NCBI RefSeq assembly: GCF_030052815.1
Contig: NC_079510.1
Coordinates: 7,639,375 to 7,703,374 of the forward strand
Direction of reading: 5' to 3'
Length of the DNA: 64,000 nucleotides
Source of the DNA: Hevea brasiliensis
Lineage: Eukaryota > Streptophyta > Magnoliopsida > Malpighiales > Euphorbiaceae
Shown here: positions 1 through 12,404 of the stretch, in pieces
Position numbering within the stretch: position 1 is the stretch's first letter
Layout: each line of letters begins with the position of its first letter
The notes under the pieces: generated by a model
Databases searched by the model: none
Seen by the model: the letters and a program-made list of their open reading frames with translations, nothing else
Told to the model about the DNA's origin: nothing
Position numbers and translations under genes: made by a program

Positions 1-527
1 ATGAACCTGTGCCCATTAGAGGCCTTGGGATTAATCGGACCTATCACGTTGATGCGCCACATTACGAAAGGCCAAGGTGAGACAAGATTAAATAGCTGAT
101 GAGGTGGGACTTTTATTGGATCAGCATAGATTTGACATTTATGACACTTTCGAAAGTATTCGATGCAGTCTTTTTCCAACGTAGTCCAGAAGTATCCCCG
201 TCTCATGATTTGCTTGGCCATTATATGCCCATTAGCGTGAGTAGCGTAATTCCCCTCATGAGTTTCAAAAAGGATCCTCCTTGCTTCTTTTGTATTCACA
301 CACCTCAACAATTCGCCATTGGAGCTTCGTTTGTACAAAATTTCCCCACTGGGGAAGTATCCCAGTGCTAATCTCCTGATCATCCTCCTTTCATTCCTGC
401 TTGCCTCGGGAGGGTATTCCCTGGTTTTGATATAGACCTGGATGTCATGATACTAGGGCTTACCATCTGTTTCATCTTCAATCATGAAGCAATAAGCTGG
501 CTCACTCCTTGCTTTGATTTGCAACAC
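1..527 (-). pseudogene. Integrase N-terminal part (Ty3, degenerate, cut by window edge)
   Basis: Translation of the minus strand gives a Ty3 integrase zinc-binding region: a THEGNYATHANGH segment followed by KCHKCQ (the HHCC finger), then the start of the catalytic core, readable as WRINVIGPINP. In the family the first catalytic Asp lies in WGxDVIGPI; here that position reads Asn (codon at 48-50). Integrase inserts element cDNA into chromosomes. The rest of the core and any chromodomain lie beyond base 1. Stops interrupt the frame. Confidence 0.72.
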
Positions 528-929
528 CTATGTTGTCTGTCCCTCTTCCATCTGAGCCATGACAGCCAGAGTGGCTAAGGTATCGGCGAATTGGTTCTTG
601 TCACGGTTGAGGTGAGTGAAGGAAATCTCTTCGAATTTCTTAATCAATTCTAAGAGATACTTTTGATACGGGATTAGTTTCGGGTCTTTAGTTTTCCATT
701 CCCCTTTGACTTGGTAAATGATCAAGATCGAATCTTCGTACACCTTTAACTTCCTGACCTTCATTTCGAAGGCAGCCTGTAAACCCATCACACAGGCTTC
801 ATATTCCGCAATGTTGTTGGTGCAGTCGAACCTTAGCTTGATAGCTATGGGGAAGTGTTTTCCACCAGGGGATATCAAAACTGCTCTGATCCCATTACCG
901 AACAAATTGACTGCTCCGTCAAAATACAT
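528..929 (-). pseudogene. Archaeal-type RNase H domain (second RNase H of Tat pol)
   Basis: This 133-residue frame matches the extra RNase H (aRNH) found in Tat-lineage pol polyproteins. It would degrade the RNA strand of RNA:DNA hybrids during reverse transcription. The catalytic acidic set is visible: D4 in YFDG, E44 in NNIAEYEA, D66 in VYEDS, and D116 in FADTLATLA. The upstream residues to about 1016 continue the linker from the RT-RNase H. This domain is better preserved than the RT and integrase. It is a segment of a broken polyprotein rather than an independent gene. Confidence 0.8.
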
Positions 930-1016
930 TTCCCATACATCAGTTGTTTTTTTGTCATCGCTGCTGACTTCATTAACATACTCATTGGGGAATTCGAAAT
1001 CCAGAGCTTCATAATC

Positions 1017-1442
1017 CTAGATCGGGTTTTCTGCCAGGAGATCAGCAATCATGCTCCCCTTCACTGCCTTTCTAGTCATGTAGACAATGTCATATTGAGA
1101 AAGTATGACTTGCCATTTTGCTATCCTCCCTAGCACGAACGGGCTTTCAAATACATACTTGATTGGGTCCATTCTGGAGATGAGCCACATTTTATGATTC
1201 AACATATAGTGCTTGAGCCGATTTGCCGTCCATGCCAATGCACAATAAGTTTTCTCTAGAAATGAGTATCTCGACTCGCAATCATTGAATTTCTTACTCA
1301 AATAGTAAATGGCTCTTTCCTTTTGCCCCGTGTCATCGTGCTATCCCAGAACACACCCCATCGAACTCTACTGAACTGCCATGTACAGAATCAATGGCCT
1401 TCCAACTACTGGAGGAACCAGTATTGGTGGATTTGACAGGTA
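1017..1442 (-). pseudogene. RNase H domain following the reverse transcriptase (degenerate)
   Basis: The minus-strand frame at 1017-1301 carries the C-terminal part of the retroviral-type RNase H seen in Ty3 pol: an SRYSFLEKTYCALAW segment, then LKHYMLNHKMWLISRMDPIKYVFESP, and WQVILSQYDIVYMTRKAVKGSMIADLLAENP. These correspond to the family signatures ERRYxxxEKxxLAL and LxxYDIxYxxxKAxKGxxxADxLA. Stops separate it from the RT frame that ends at 1443, so the polyprotein is broken here. Confidence 0.75.
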
Positions 1443-2492
1443 CTATTTAATCTTTTCAAAAGCCTCTTGATAGACTTGATCCCACTGAGCGGTGTTATTA
1501 TTCTTGAGTAGCTTAAAAATGGGCTCAGCTTTAGCAGTGAGATTAGAAATGAATCTCAAGATGTAGTTCAGCTTTCCTAGGAAACTGCACACCTCCCTTT
1601 CTGTCTTTGGGGATGGCATTTCTTGAATGGCTTGAACTTTGTCTGGATCCACTTCTATTCCCTTCTCACTTACTATGAATCCCAATAGCTTACCAGACCT
1701 AGCCCTAAACACACACTTAGCTGGGTTTAGTTTCAGTTGATACTTCCTGAGCCTTTCGAACACCTTTCTCAACACTTGTACATGACTTTCTCCCTCTCTG
1801 GACGTGATAATCATATCATTCACATACACTTCTACTTCTTTGTGCATTATATCATGGAATAATGTGACCATAGTGTGTTGGTAGGTAGCTTCGGCATTTT
1901 TTAACCCAAAGGGCATGACTGGATAACAGAATACCCCCCATTGGGTGATAAATGCAGTCTTATCTTTGTCCTTTTCATCCATGGGGATTTGGTTATACCC
2001 TGATGTCTCGTCGATACATGAACATCTACCCAGTCCTGCAGCATTGTCAACTAGCACATCTATGTATGGGAGAGGGAAATCATCCTTCAAGCTTGCCTTA
2101 TCGAGATCCCTGTAATCAACACATTCCCTGACTCTTCCATCCTTCTTCATTACTTGGACAACATTAGCAATCCACTGAGGGTATTTGACCACTTCCAGGA
2201 ATCCAGCATCATACTGCTTTTTGACTTCATCCTTAACTTTGAGCAGTGTATCGGGGTTCATTCTTCTCAATTTCTGTTTCACTGGAATTGTCCCAGGAAT
2301 CAGAGGGATCTTATGCATTACTATCTGAGGATCTAATCCGGGCATATCATCATAACTCCATGAGAATACATCCAGGAATTCCTTGAGCAAACTGACCATA
2401 CTTTCTAATTCTTCGCTATTCACAACCTTAAGTTCCCTCTTTATTTCCTCAGTCCCCAGATTCATGATGTGTGTTTCATCCCCACAAGGCAC
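1443..2492 (-). pseudogene. Reverse transcriptase domain (Ty3 Tat type) with altered active site
   Basis: A 349-residue open frame covers most of a Ty3 RT: the PVKQKLRRMNPD entry segment (about 70-80), WIANVVQVMKKDGRVRECVDYRDLDKAS (about 107-135), FPLPYID, the first catalytic Asp at D161 in the SCIDETSGYNQI block, PVMPFGLKNAEATYQ (about 191-206), and the second active-site block at 223-226. That block reads YVND, so the first Asp of YxDD is Asn225 (codon at 1818-1820). The thumb follows (KLLGFIVSEKGIEVDPDKVQAI). It should be catalytically dead even though the frame is long. Bases 2493-3149, between this frame and the protease, contain stops and no domain that I recognise. Confidence 0.88.
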
Positions 2493-3149
2493 TAGGGAAG
2501 GCTCATCTCTTTCGCCCCGTTCTTCTTCAGAATCACTTGAAGCAATGGCAGTTATGGGAGTTTCAAAATTAACATAAGAAACTTCTAAGTCAATTGAATT
2601 ATTAGTTGTGAATTGGTCAATAGTCCTAAAGAAATGAAAGTGGAGTATATATTAAAAAATGGATTTTAATGGCGAGAGAAAAAGAGAATTGGATACAAAA
2701 TGCGCTTAGTCATTCATTAATACTTTAATCATAAGAAAAGGGTCCATTTACAGCACTACACTTGTCACCATGGACAAAATAATCAAATGTTGATGACAAA
2801 ATACACTTTACTCGAGATTGAGTGCAGGAATGTCTTCTGCTTCCCAATTATCCAACTCTTGCCCCTCAGTGATTGGTGAGATCAGTGCCTCGGACAGGGA
2901 GTCCAGTTGTATGACATCGACAGATGATTCTTCAGGAGATTCTTCACTTTCTTCTGGATTCTCGATGATCGGTTTGGTGAAAATATCTGTGATTTTCAGG
3001 ACAACTTTAATTTTCCCAACTTTTTGGTCAAACCTTTAATCCCGGAGCATATTCCTCATCCAGAATCTCCCATCCACAAGAGCATCTTCCTCATAGCCCA
3101 AGCCGAAGCTGCCAATCTTTTAAATAGCCGGTATAGGTTCAACAATTCC

Positions 3150-3737
3150 CTATAACGCGGCGGCCAATCCCTTGCGCTTCTCATAGCCGCTTTTAAACAT
3201 CACCTTCGCAACCATAGCTGCAGCCCCTTCATCCCTTGGGGGAGTTCCTTGTAATTTGAGTGCTTGGAAAGAACTTTCCAAGGATCTTTCAGTTGTTTCC
3301 ACATAAGGAACTGATTGAGGCTTGGTGACTAACATGGCTTCCTCCCCCCTCACTGTGATGATTTTGCTGCCCATGATGTACTTGATCCTCTGATGAAAAG
3401 TCGAAGGCTCGGCGTTTGCCGAATGGATCCAGGGTCTCACTAACAGCATGTTGTATGCCGGCTCAATATCCATCACTTGGAATGTGACGTTAAAAGTGCA
3501 TGCCCCGATCTATAGTGGCAAATCAATGTCCTCGAGTACCTCCCTTTTTGTACCGTTAAAGGCTCTTACCACCATGGCACTTTGGCATATGGCTGATGGG
3601 TCAATAGGCAGTCTTACCAAGGTGGTATTAGGCAAAACATTGAGGGCAGATCCATTGTCAATTAGGACCTTGGCAACTATGCACCCTTTACATTTGACTG
3701 TCACATGCAAAGCTTTGGTATGCTTCAAGCCAGCCAA
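3150..3737 (-). pseudogene. Retropepsin (aspartic protease) domain in two frames
   Basis: The frame at 3510-3737 contains the active-site segment VLIDNGSALNVLP (residues 24-36). Tat-lineage proteases commonly have DNGS where retroviruses have D[ST]G. The frame at 3150-3476 continues with MDIEPAYNMLLVRPWIHSANAEPSTFHQRIKYIMG, the usual C-terminal half (the family has xxGRPWIHxxxAxxSTLHQ). A stop or frame break lies between about 3476 and 3510. The protease would mature the gag-pol polyprotein. Between 3738 and 4181 the minus strand encodes an acidic, Glu-rich linker (visible at 3804-4058) without a recognised domain. Confidence 0.8.
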
Positions 3738-4181
3738 GTCTATCTCATCTTCCGAGAAAGTGACAAAACTGGATGCCTGAATTTGCCCAACTATTTTCTC
3801 GAATTAACCCCGTGTGATGTCGAGGTTCACAAAGGCCTGGTCTAAAACTTTCTGCAAGGCATGGCGATACACCTCCAAGCTTAAAATTAGTGACAGCAAG
3901 GAAATTCGAGCAGGCGTCTTTCTCAGTTGCTCAATGACGTCATACTCACTCTGCTTCATTATTTGTAGCAGCAGTTCTTCCTCTTCTTTTTGTTCAGCAG
4001 GTTCCCCTTTCTCAACCCTTACAGCCCCATCCTCCATATTTTCTCGCGGCTCTCCCATTTTTACTTTCTCTTTCTTCTTTTCAGCCTCATCATTCCCGTA
4101 ACATCTCCCACTCCAAGTTAAGAACTCTATTTCCTGATCTTGTGGGAAGGAGTCACTAGTTGTGATAGGTTTTGGGTTAGG

Positions 4182-6530
4182 TTAGGGAGTAGCATTGTTG
4201 GAGGGTCCTATGTAGGTCATTTTAAAATGCTCGTGAGGAACAAAGCAGGGCTTAGGAGGGTCGATAGGTTGATTGTGGGTATGGTTGAGGGTAGGGATTG
4301 GAGTGCTACTAGATGCACCCTGAGTAAACACTTGGAGATTGTAATTCCAGGGCACTGCATGGGAATTGGTGACTGGGAGTTGAGGCGGGGTTCGGATGAT
4401 CGTTATTGGTGGTCTTGGTGTGTTAGGAGTAGAGAAGATTAATCTTGGATTGGGGGTAGAGACATCTCGGCCGAACCTGGCTGTGTTTACTTCGCCCTCC
4501 GTCCTCGACCTCTGTTGACATCTCCAAGTTTTGAGCGATAGCATTCTCTGAACTTCCTGCCAGAATTCATCACAGTTATGCAGCTCATGATCAACTGCTC
4601 TTCCATGGTAGGGGCATCCTGTATCACTTTCTGACCTGGATGCCTGATGGCAAAGGTATCCCTCTCTTACTACCATTGCAAAAATTTCCTTGAAATGAGG
4701 AATCAGCTGATTTACCTCCAAAGTCGACCTTTCATCCCAAGGTTCTATCATATTTACGCCATTACCTGTACCGTGATTAGGCAATGGGTTTGAAGTAACA
4801 TTGGGAAGAGAGCCATTTCCCTTAATTTTTAACCACTCGTTTCTGATCAGGGCCTGTACTCTTCCCCGGAGAGCTCCACAGTTATCAATTCAATGCCACA
4901 GGGCCCCACCATGATATTCACATCGGGCATTAGTGTCGTACCACCTAGGATATGGTGGCTGAATTGGGTCAAGGGGGATAGGCACTATCTGATTTATACT
5001 GAGGAGGTATCGGTAGATGTCATCGAGTGAAAGGGGGAGAGGTGGATTAGGGTTCCTTTGTGGTCTTGGGTTGGTTTGGGGAGCAAGTGACCTCAATTGA
5101 TTACGTTGAGCAGGCGGTCTGGGGTGGTAAGCAGCTTGTGGTGGATATTGTGGGCGAGGGTGAGGATAATTGGAAAAAGGGGGCAAAATGTTTGCTATTG
5201 TCGGGCCTTGAGTAGGAGGGTACGGCCGAAAGTTATTTTGAGGGAATGGAGGTTGGGCTTGTCGAGTGATGGAGTGTACATCACCTTCCTTTTTCTTTCC
5301 AAAATTGGCAGTTTTCTTTGCAGAGTTCTCAGTCAACTCCTGCAACCGTCCTAACCTGAGGTTAGCTTCAATTCTTTTGCCAGCTTGGATGATATCTGAA
5401 AAGCTATTGGAGGTGTTTTCGATCATCAGATTGAAGTACGGAGCCTTCAAGGTTTCAATGAACAGAGAGTAGAGTTCATTATCGGTAGCTGAAGGAAATA
5501 CCTCAGCTGCCTTCTCTCTTCATCTCTGGGTATACTCCTTAAAGCTTTCCCTTTCCCTCTGCACCAGGTTTTGGAGGTCTCTCCTTGTGAGGGCAACGTC
5601 GCAGTTAAACTTGTACTGCTTCAAGAAAGCATCAGCCAAATCTTTTCAGGAGCATAGTTTACTCCTATCAAGTTGTATACACCATCGCAAAGCTGCCCTA
5701 GAGAGGCTTTCGTGAAAGAAATGGACCAGAAGCCTGTCATCTTCAGTGAGGGCAGACATCTTGGTTATGTAAGTGGCCAGATGGATGCGGGGATCTGAAT
5801 TTCTGATATACTTGTCGAAGTCCGGAACTTTGAACTTGGGTGGCACCACCACATTTGGTACTAATTTCAGTGATGATACATCTACTGAACCGTACATATT
5901 CAGACTCTCTATAGCTCTTAATCTTTCTTTTAGAGCAGATAATTTCTCATTTTCTCTTGCTCTACTTTCCCCTCCTACTGCAAGAGCTATTCCCCTAGTT
6001 GGGAAATAAGTGGCAGGGTGAACTAGAGGGATTGGTATGGAAGGGTGCAGTTCAGCATTTGAGACAGCCGGATAATAAGAAAAAGGTAAGTCATTATTTG
6101 GGAGTGTTGGATTGACAGTGATTGTCGAATCCAGAATAGGAGGCTAAAAGGTGAAAGAGGTTGAAGCTTGATGGGAATCAACCATTGTTGGGAGTGGAGG
6201 AGGTAGCGGCAAATTTGATTTTGGTGTAGGTCTATTTTGGGACATCTCCTTCATCAATTTCATTAGCTCTGAGACTTGGTCTCTTAATTCTGAAACTTGT
6301 CCCTGTAGGTTCTGTACTTGTTCCTAGTCTTCCATTATCTTCTTCACTCGGGACCTTGTCAAGTACTCTCTTTTTGGTTGAACTGCTTGCTCGGTTAGGT
6401 TTGCTTTGCTTGGAGCAATGTTGATTTCTTGTGGAAAAAATTTTAAATTAGCTTTAAATTCTATTAGCGTTAAAGGTCCCAACTGGACGAAGGATACGGT
6501 GGCAAATGTCTGCCGAAATAGAGTCTGCAA
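4182..6530 (-). pseudogene. Gag (capsid/nucleocapsid) region of the Tat element, fragmented
   Basis: The minus strand reads gag in several frames. At 6324-6530 and just downstream is a coiled N-terminal segment. At 5646-5897 is the capsid signature VPPKFKVPDFDKYI...LLVHFFHESLSRAALRW (retrotransposon gag domain). At 4890-5450 are the end of the capsid (FSDIIQAGKRIEANL) and a long Pro/Gln-rich linker. Zinc-finger-like pieces end the region: CEYHGG near 4900-4925, and CPYHGRAVDHELHNC in the frame 4182-4784, the C-x2-H-x5-H-x4-C form seen in Tat gag. Gag packages the RNA into cytoplasmic particles. At least four stops or shifts break it. Confidence 0.82.
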
Positions 6531-6759
6531 AAGGCGAATTGTGTCAACTTTATCATGGCATCACTCGATAGTCCAATAATGAATGACGGGATCATATACG
6601 TGTCCTTGATACTTGTCCATGTGACTCATTCATCTTTTCGTATAACCCTAACGAGGATAGTTCCCACGGGAGTTACACTATTCATTCATATTTTGCCAAA
6701 CATGGTTCAAAACAATTCATTAATCAAACAGTTCATACATAGCACTTTTTACTATTGTC

Positions 6760-8227
6760 TAGGTTCAGGAAGACTCTTTAAAATATAATGACATCTTTTG
6801 AGGTACTCATAGATTCTTTCTTCTTATTTGGCAGGATTGAATGTCTTCAAGGCGTACTCAGATTCTGGCAGGAGCTCTTATTTCCCTTGTGCTATCATTC
6901 TTTCTAGCTGGTCAACATTTTCTCTCAGCTCTTGATGAAGGGTTGCTTGCCTTTCTTTTTCTTTTCTTTCTTTAGCACATTCTTTCAAAATGTCATTGAT
7001 AAGCTATGCCTACTCCTTCAATTCAAGCTTCTTCTTTTTGCTTTCCTGCTTATACTCTTCCATGAGTATCTCCTGGTATTCCAGTTTCTCTTGCAATTTG
7101 CCATTCTGAACTCCTACTTCTCTTATTGCTCCTTGAAGTGAGGTTTTTTCTTCCTCCCACTGTGTTTCTTGTTCCTCAAATTTTGCTCTTTCTGCCATTG
7201 CTTCTTCCCTGAGCCTTTTTACCACCTTTTTCAGGATTTGCTGTCGGTCTTCCAATTGCCTTATCCATTCTTGTAGTTGCTGGTTCTCAGCACTCGAACT
7301 CTGTAGAGAGCTGACCAACTTGGCACTAGTTTCTTCTGAAAGAACTTTCAGATGAGGCGTGCTCCCCTTAGGTTCTGCTGGTTCAGAAACTTGATATCCC
7401 TGATATCTGTTTGTTCTCCATTTGAGATAATCTTCTGTGGTACTTGGCCCTTTAGGCGACCATTCAATCATGGTGAACCTCTCCCAGGATTTGCGAAACG
7501 CTTTCAGTTCTTCTTCTCCGCTAAGTTCATGATAGAAATGAGCTTGATGAAGTCCTTTAACATTGGGCGTGAACTGGGTTGAACCGAATTGTCTCATTAC
7601 CAAAGCTGGAAGTAACTCGTGTATCCGGTCAATCCGATCAAAGGTACCAAGTGATTATTTCCTGTACTGAACAAAATAGGCTAGCCCATAGTCCACAACT
7701 TTCTTCAGCAATAGTTGTGATTGTTGAAGCTTAGAATATGCTCTTGCCATTATAGCTCATTCTTTGGACTTATTGCCAATCTAGCCATTTTTTTGATGAG
7801 CGGCTGGTCAGGATACCAAGTTAATCCCTTAGTTTCCAAAGGACAGATGTGGCTGAGGATCCAAAGGTGTAGCAATTGGGAACAACACTTGATAGTCCCC
7901 TTACCCTATCTTGGCAATAGGTTAGAGTTAAAAGGGTCTCTGCGAGGATTGTAGGTATTGGGTTGACATTTTGCTTCTCTACTGCCCAAAATATTTCCAT
8001 GATGCCGTAAGTTATAACTCCCAAAGGCCTGGGAAATAAGATCAGGCCATAAATTCCCAAAGCTAGTGCCACCGAAGCCTATTCCCATTGCTTGCTTTGA
8101 ATATGCAGATCCAAATGCTTTTTGATGTAAGTCCAACACCACCCACTTGTGCTTCCCTTGATGGTTTCTTTTACTTTTTCTTCCTCTGCAGAGATTCCAA
8201 GTATATGTGCGAACCGTTTCCAAGTCT
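6760..8227 (-). pseudogene. ORF1 (DUF7745-like), 3' two thirds
   Basis: On the minus strand, 7821-8072 gives LALGIYGLILFPRPLGVI...NPIPTILAETLLTLTYCQ, which I recognise as the core of the DUF7745 family found upstream of gag in Tat/Ogre elements. The frame 7010-7603 continues with a WERFTMIEW segment and a long coiled coil (about residues 90-197, rich in E, Q, K, L). The coiled coil continues through stops to about 6760. The function is unknown; it is an accessory ORF of the element. The reading frame shifts between about 7600 and 8230. The 5' part of this ORF is at 13088-13518, separated by the solo LTR insertion. Confidence 0.75.
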
Positions 8228-8856
8228 GCCTGTGTAACATCCTCATTTTTGTAGTCTGTACGTCCTACTGTTCCGATGGCTAATGTCCACCTTGGAAAGT
8301 CGAAATACCTGAAACTACACTTAATTGACAGTGAGGAAGCATAAATAATGAAATATGTGATGAGAAAAATTAAGGAAAAATAAAAGAGATAAAATGTGAC
8401 TAAGTTAAACGAGCCGAACTCATAGTGATGGGTGACCGCACTGGGAAGTTACAGCGAGGACCGTTGACTAGCCCTGAACTGCGGGGAACTCGGGGAAATA
8501 TTTTCAGGACATAATTAAAGGTCTACTGAGGTGCAATTGAAATTGGAAATGTCAAAGAAAATTTAGTAAGTCAGTATAAACAAAAACAAAAAAAAAAATT
8601 TAAGGAATCGGCGGTACAAGGAGTAAACCGGTAGCACCGAAAAATTCGAAATGCAACCCGAAGAGAGGCATTTTGGTCATTTGACACCTAGAGTTGCCTT
8701 TTGACCTCAATGTCCATTAAAAATAAGTGGAATTAAACTTTGAAAATCCCATGAAAAATGAAATTATAAATGAAATGCAATTAAAGGAAATATGGGGCTA
8801 TAATTAGAATTATGAAAGTTTAATTATTTTAACTATTATTTAAATGGTTAGTGGGG

Positions 8857-8863
8857 TATAAAA
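8857..8863 (+). promoter_or_regulatory. TATA box of the L1 solo LTR
   Basis: A TATAAAA preceded by a G-rich stretch lies 624 bp inside the LTR and is followed by a pyrimidine-rich region (cttcttcactcc) about 40 bp downstream, where transcription could start. The sister copy at 53419 has TATAAAAGG at the same depth (54040). This marks the U3/R border and fixes the plus orientation. Confidence 0.6.
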
Positions 8864-9895
8864 CCATAAGTGGACAACATTTTCCACTAAATCATTTCAT
8901 CTTCTTCACTCCTTCATCACCATTGCTGAATTTGATTTTCTCTCCCAAGTTCATCCATGGACGTCCATGAAGCAAGCTTCATCAACCCATGATCAAGCCA
9001 TTTTTTCCTCTAAATTTCTTCACTAAAGTTGTTCTACACATCATGGGCAACACATAGGGAGCAAAAAGGGCAGCATTTGATGAAGTTTGATCAAGCTCCA
9101 CAAAAGGTAAGTGCTAGTTTTTCATCCCTTGCTTCATTAAAGTTTGTATTAAGGTTGAGATGAGTTGAATGGTGAAGAAATTTGAAGGATTTGATGAGTT
9201 ATTGATATATTCAATTTTGGACAGCCATGGAAGTGAAAGGTAAGTGGTTTATTCTTACATGAATTCGATGGGAATTAAGGTTAATTAAAGTAATTTGATA
9301 TGTTAGTGAATTAATTCCATGTGTATGTGTGAATGAGCTTTAGAATTAGGGTTTGAAAGAAATTGTGGAAGACTTTGGCCAATGGTGATTTTTTGGCAAC
9401 CTTGAGGTTCAATGAAGAGTGCTTAATTTCATGAATTTACTTAATGAATTATGGCACTAAGGGATTAATGGAGGTGTATGTAAATTATTATTGGAATTAT
9501 ATGTAATTGTTGGGTGTTTTTATGTGGATATTATGTTAATGTTGACTTTGTGAATTAGGTTTGTATTTGGTGTGTTGAGGATTTGTATATACTGCTCCAA
9601 TTGACCATAATGAGATGTGATGAATGATGTTAGTATGTTATCAATTCATAATTTAGGCATGGGGAGCTAAGTTATTGAATGTGTAGTTGATTGGTATTTA
9701 AGAATTATATAAGGGCAGTATGCTTTAGAGCTATAACCCTAATTGTGTGACCCCAATTGGTATGAGGCCAATTGGAGATAAAACTAGACACAAAATATGC
9801 CAACTTTTATGTAGAAACATTGTTAAAATTCTGTCCGTAATGTGACCATAAATTGGACCTAATCCGGATTTGGTAATGTGTAAACACTAAATCTA

Positions 9896-10660
9896 ACCAT
9901 ATGAACAGTATTCACAAAATTGGCCATAACTCAGTGAAAACAGGTCCAAATGACCTGAAATTTATACCGTTGGAAAGCTTAGACATAGGGCTACAAATTT
10001 GGTAGAGACCACAAGCCCAAAAATGCCATTAAGCAAGTCAAATTGATTGCCCAAGTTGGGTTATAAAAACTGACCGAATTGACTTTAACTTAAAAACGAC
10101 CTAATAGTGCAATATAAGTGTAACTTGACCAGCCACAGTAAAATGGCCATATATTGGTCTACACAACTCCAAATGACCTGAAACTTATATCGACGAAAAG
10201 CTTAGACATAGGGCTTGGTGAAGATCATAGAACCTAGAAATGCCATTTACTAAGTCAAATTGCTTGCAAAAGTTGAGGTATCAAAACTGTCCAGAACAAT
10301 TGTAACCCAGAATTTGACCATATGAACAGTATTCACTCATTTGACCATAACTCACTCAAAACAGGTCCAAATGACCTGAAATTTATATCAATGGAAAGCT
10401 TAGACATAGAGCTATAACTCTTATGAAGACACTAAAGCCCAGAAATGACCAGAACCAAGTCAAATTATTTGCCCAAGTTAGGGTACCAAACTTGCCAGAA
10501 TTGAACTTGACCTAAAAATGACCTAAAGTTGCATTGAAAATGCAATCTGTCCAGCTTTAGTAAATTGACCATATCTTGGTCTATACAACTCAGAATGACC
10601 TGAAATCTATGCCAAAAGTTCAATAAGATATAGAGCTACAAATTTGCTTCTTTAACCAAA
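9896..10660 (+). repeat. Degenerate ~200-bp modules inside the L1 LTR
   Basis: Four copies of a module with the core 'ccaaatgacctgaaa' followed by a 'gaaaagcttagacatag'-like stretch occur with the anchor gacctg at 9952, 10175, 10373 and 10597. Spacings are 223, 198 and 224 bp, so copies 1 and 3 (and 2 and 4) pair at 421-422 bp. This indicates a two-module higher-order unit. Weaker copies continue to about 11230. Related wording occurs in the other L1 and L3 LTRs. Confidence 0.75.
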
Positions 10661-12382
10661 AGCTAAAAATGAATGGAAATAGGACATTTAGCTAGACCAA
10701 TCCAGCACACTAAATCTAGAATTGGTACAATTGACCATTAAGTCCAAAAAATTCAAATAGGCATATCTCCCACAAGAAGTCTCTAAATGTAATGAACCAT
10801 ACTAATCTGGAAAGCTAAGAAAGAGACCTAAAGCTTTGTTTTAGGCAACTTCCTCAAATTATAAATGTATAAGGCCAGAATTTAAGGTTAAAGCCATTGA
10901 CCTAATTGAGAACCATGCCAATATAGGACCTTTGAGTCCAAGTCAACAATTTGACTATAAATAATTCCATAAAACTTAACAAATTACAAGTAACATTTCT
11001 GATTGACCCTAAGACATAGGGCAATAATACTTATGAAGAATACTAGACCTCAGTGATATTACAAATAGTCCAAATAAATTAGTAAAGTCAGAACAAAAAA
11101 TGCCTAATAAGGAAGTCAAAATTTAGATTTGACCTAGTTATGGTTAAATGACCATAACTTGAGTTATGCAACTCAAAATGGAGTAATTCAAAAAGGGAAT
11201 TAAAGAAGACACAATAAGAAACAATTTGATGAAGAGAATTTTGCTAATTTTACCCTATAGCCTGACCCAATGGAACAGTAACCATTGGCCATGAAATCTG
11301 AAAAATTGGAATCACATATAATTAGCCTTGAATTAAGTTTGGAAATCAATGCCAACGAGTATAAACTCAAAATTAGGAATCTTAGTGCAACTAGAACCAA
11401 CATATCTGTTCAGCGTGAAAAAGTCAATGTTTATGTTTGACTAGTAATCTGAATAAGAAACATAATGACTTAATAAATCACATGAATGTATGAATGGGAC
11501 ATTAGTCCTTATTATTAGAGACAGAAAAAATGCTTTAAGCACAATTGTACTTCAGAACAATTGATATGAAATGTGATCTGTCTAATGATCTACTGAATAA
11601 TTGTGACATGTTGATACTAGAATCAACCTATCCATGATGCATAAAAAGGTCAACAATTTTGTTGACCAGTGAAAGACACAATGACATATAAACCCTAAGC
11701 ATAAAGAATTAAATATGTAATCTTGTAATATGCCCTAATTTGCCTAGTTGACTAGTTTGGATAGATTGGCACGCCAATAGGATTCTAACAGCTGTTCTGT
11801 AAATGGCTTTACACCATATTATATTTTTTGGCTTATTATGCCATACTATGATTTTAATAGCCTATGGCTATATGGATTGTGTTATTATACTCGGCTTAAT
11901 GCTTGATTGATTATATACACATCGGGAGATACTTTGTGACCAATGGTGTGACGACCCGGGTACTACGTACCCAGTGCTAGTATATCTGTTTATCCAGTCT
12001 GGTCAGTGTATAAGCTACACGAGCAATCTATTAAAACATTATTCAATTCAGGCAGTTAAGTTTAGTTAAGTATAATAAAATTTCAGTATAATTAAGTTAA
12101 GTATTGAATGAAATGAGTAAAAGAGATTAGCAATAGAAACATAATAAAAATACAATTTGCAGAACCGTAGAGACTTAAAATACAATAGAGTTAGAATAAT
12201 TTGTATACTAGGCATTATTACTGAAATGTTATAACTTAGCACTTCCAAAGAAGATCAAATTAGTATATAAGATAGTTGATACTAGAAATATCATACCAAA
12301 ATTAAATTGATTCCTGAGTATCCGAATTATGATTTATTTCTTTCTTTATTTGTATATATTATTTCTTGTTATACTATTGCAC

Positions 12383-12404
12383 CACTAAGCAGAAATACTT
12401 AGTG
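12383..12404 (+). other. Conserved hairpin in the 3' part of the L1 LTR
   Basis: CACTAAG (12383-12389) and CTTAGTG (12398-12404) form a perfect 7-bp stem around an 8-nt loop, about 680 bp before the LTR end. Equivalent stems with different bases occur at the same place in other LTRs of the window: 28551-28572, 37247-37265, 56568-56582, and weakly at 25534-25548. Confidence 0.6.

Noticed and set aside
9896..10660. Possible CRISPR-like array (regularly spaced repeats)
   Set aside because: The repeats are degenerate, about 200 bp apart, inside a plant LTR, with no direct-repeat/spacer layout.
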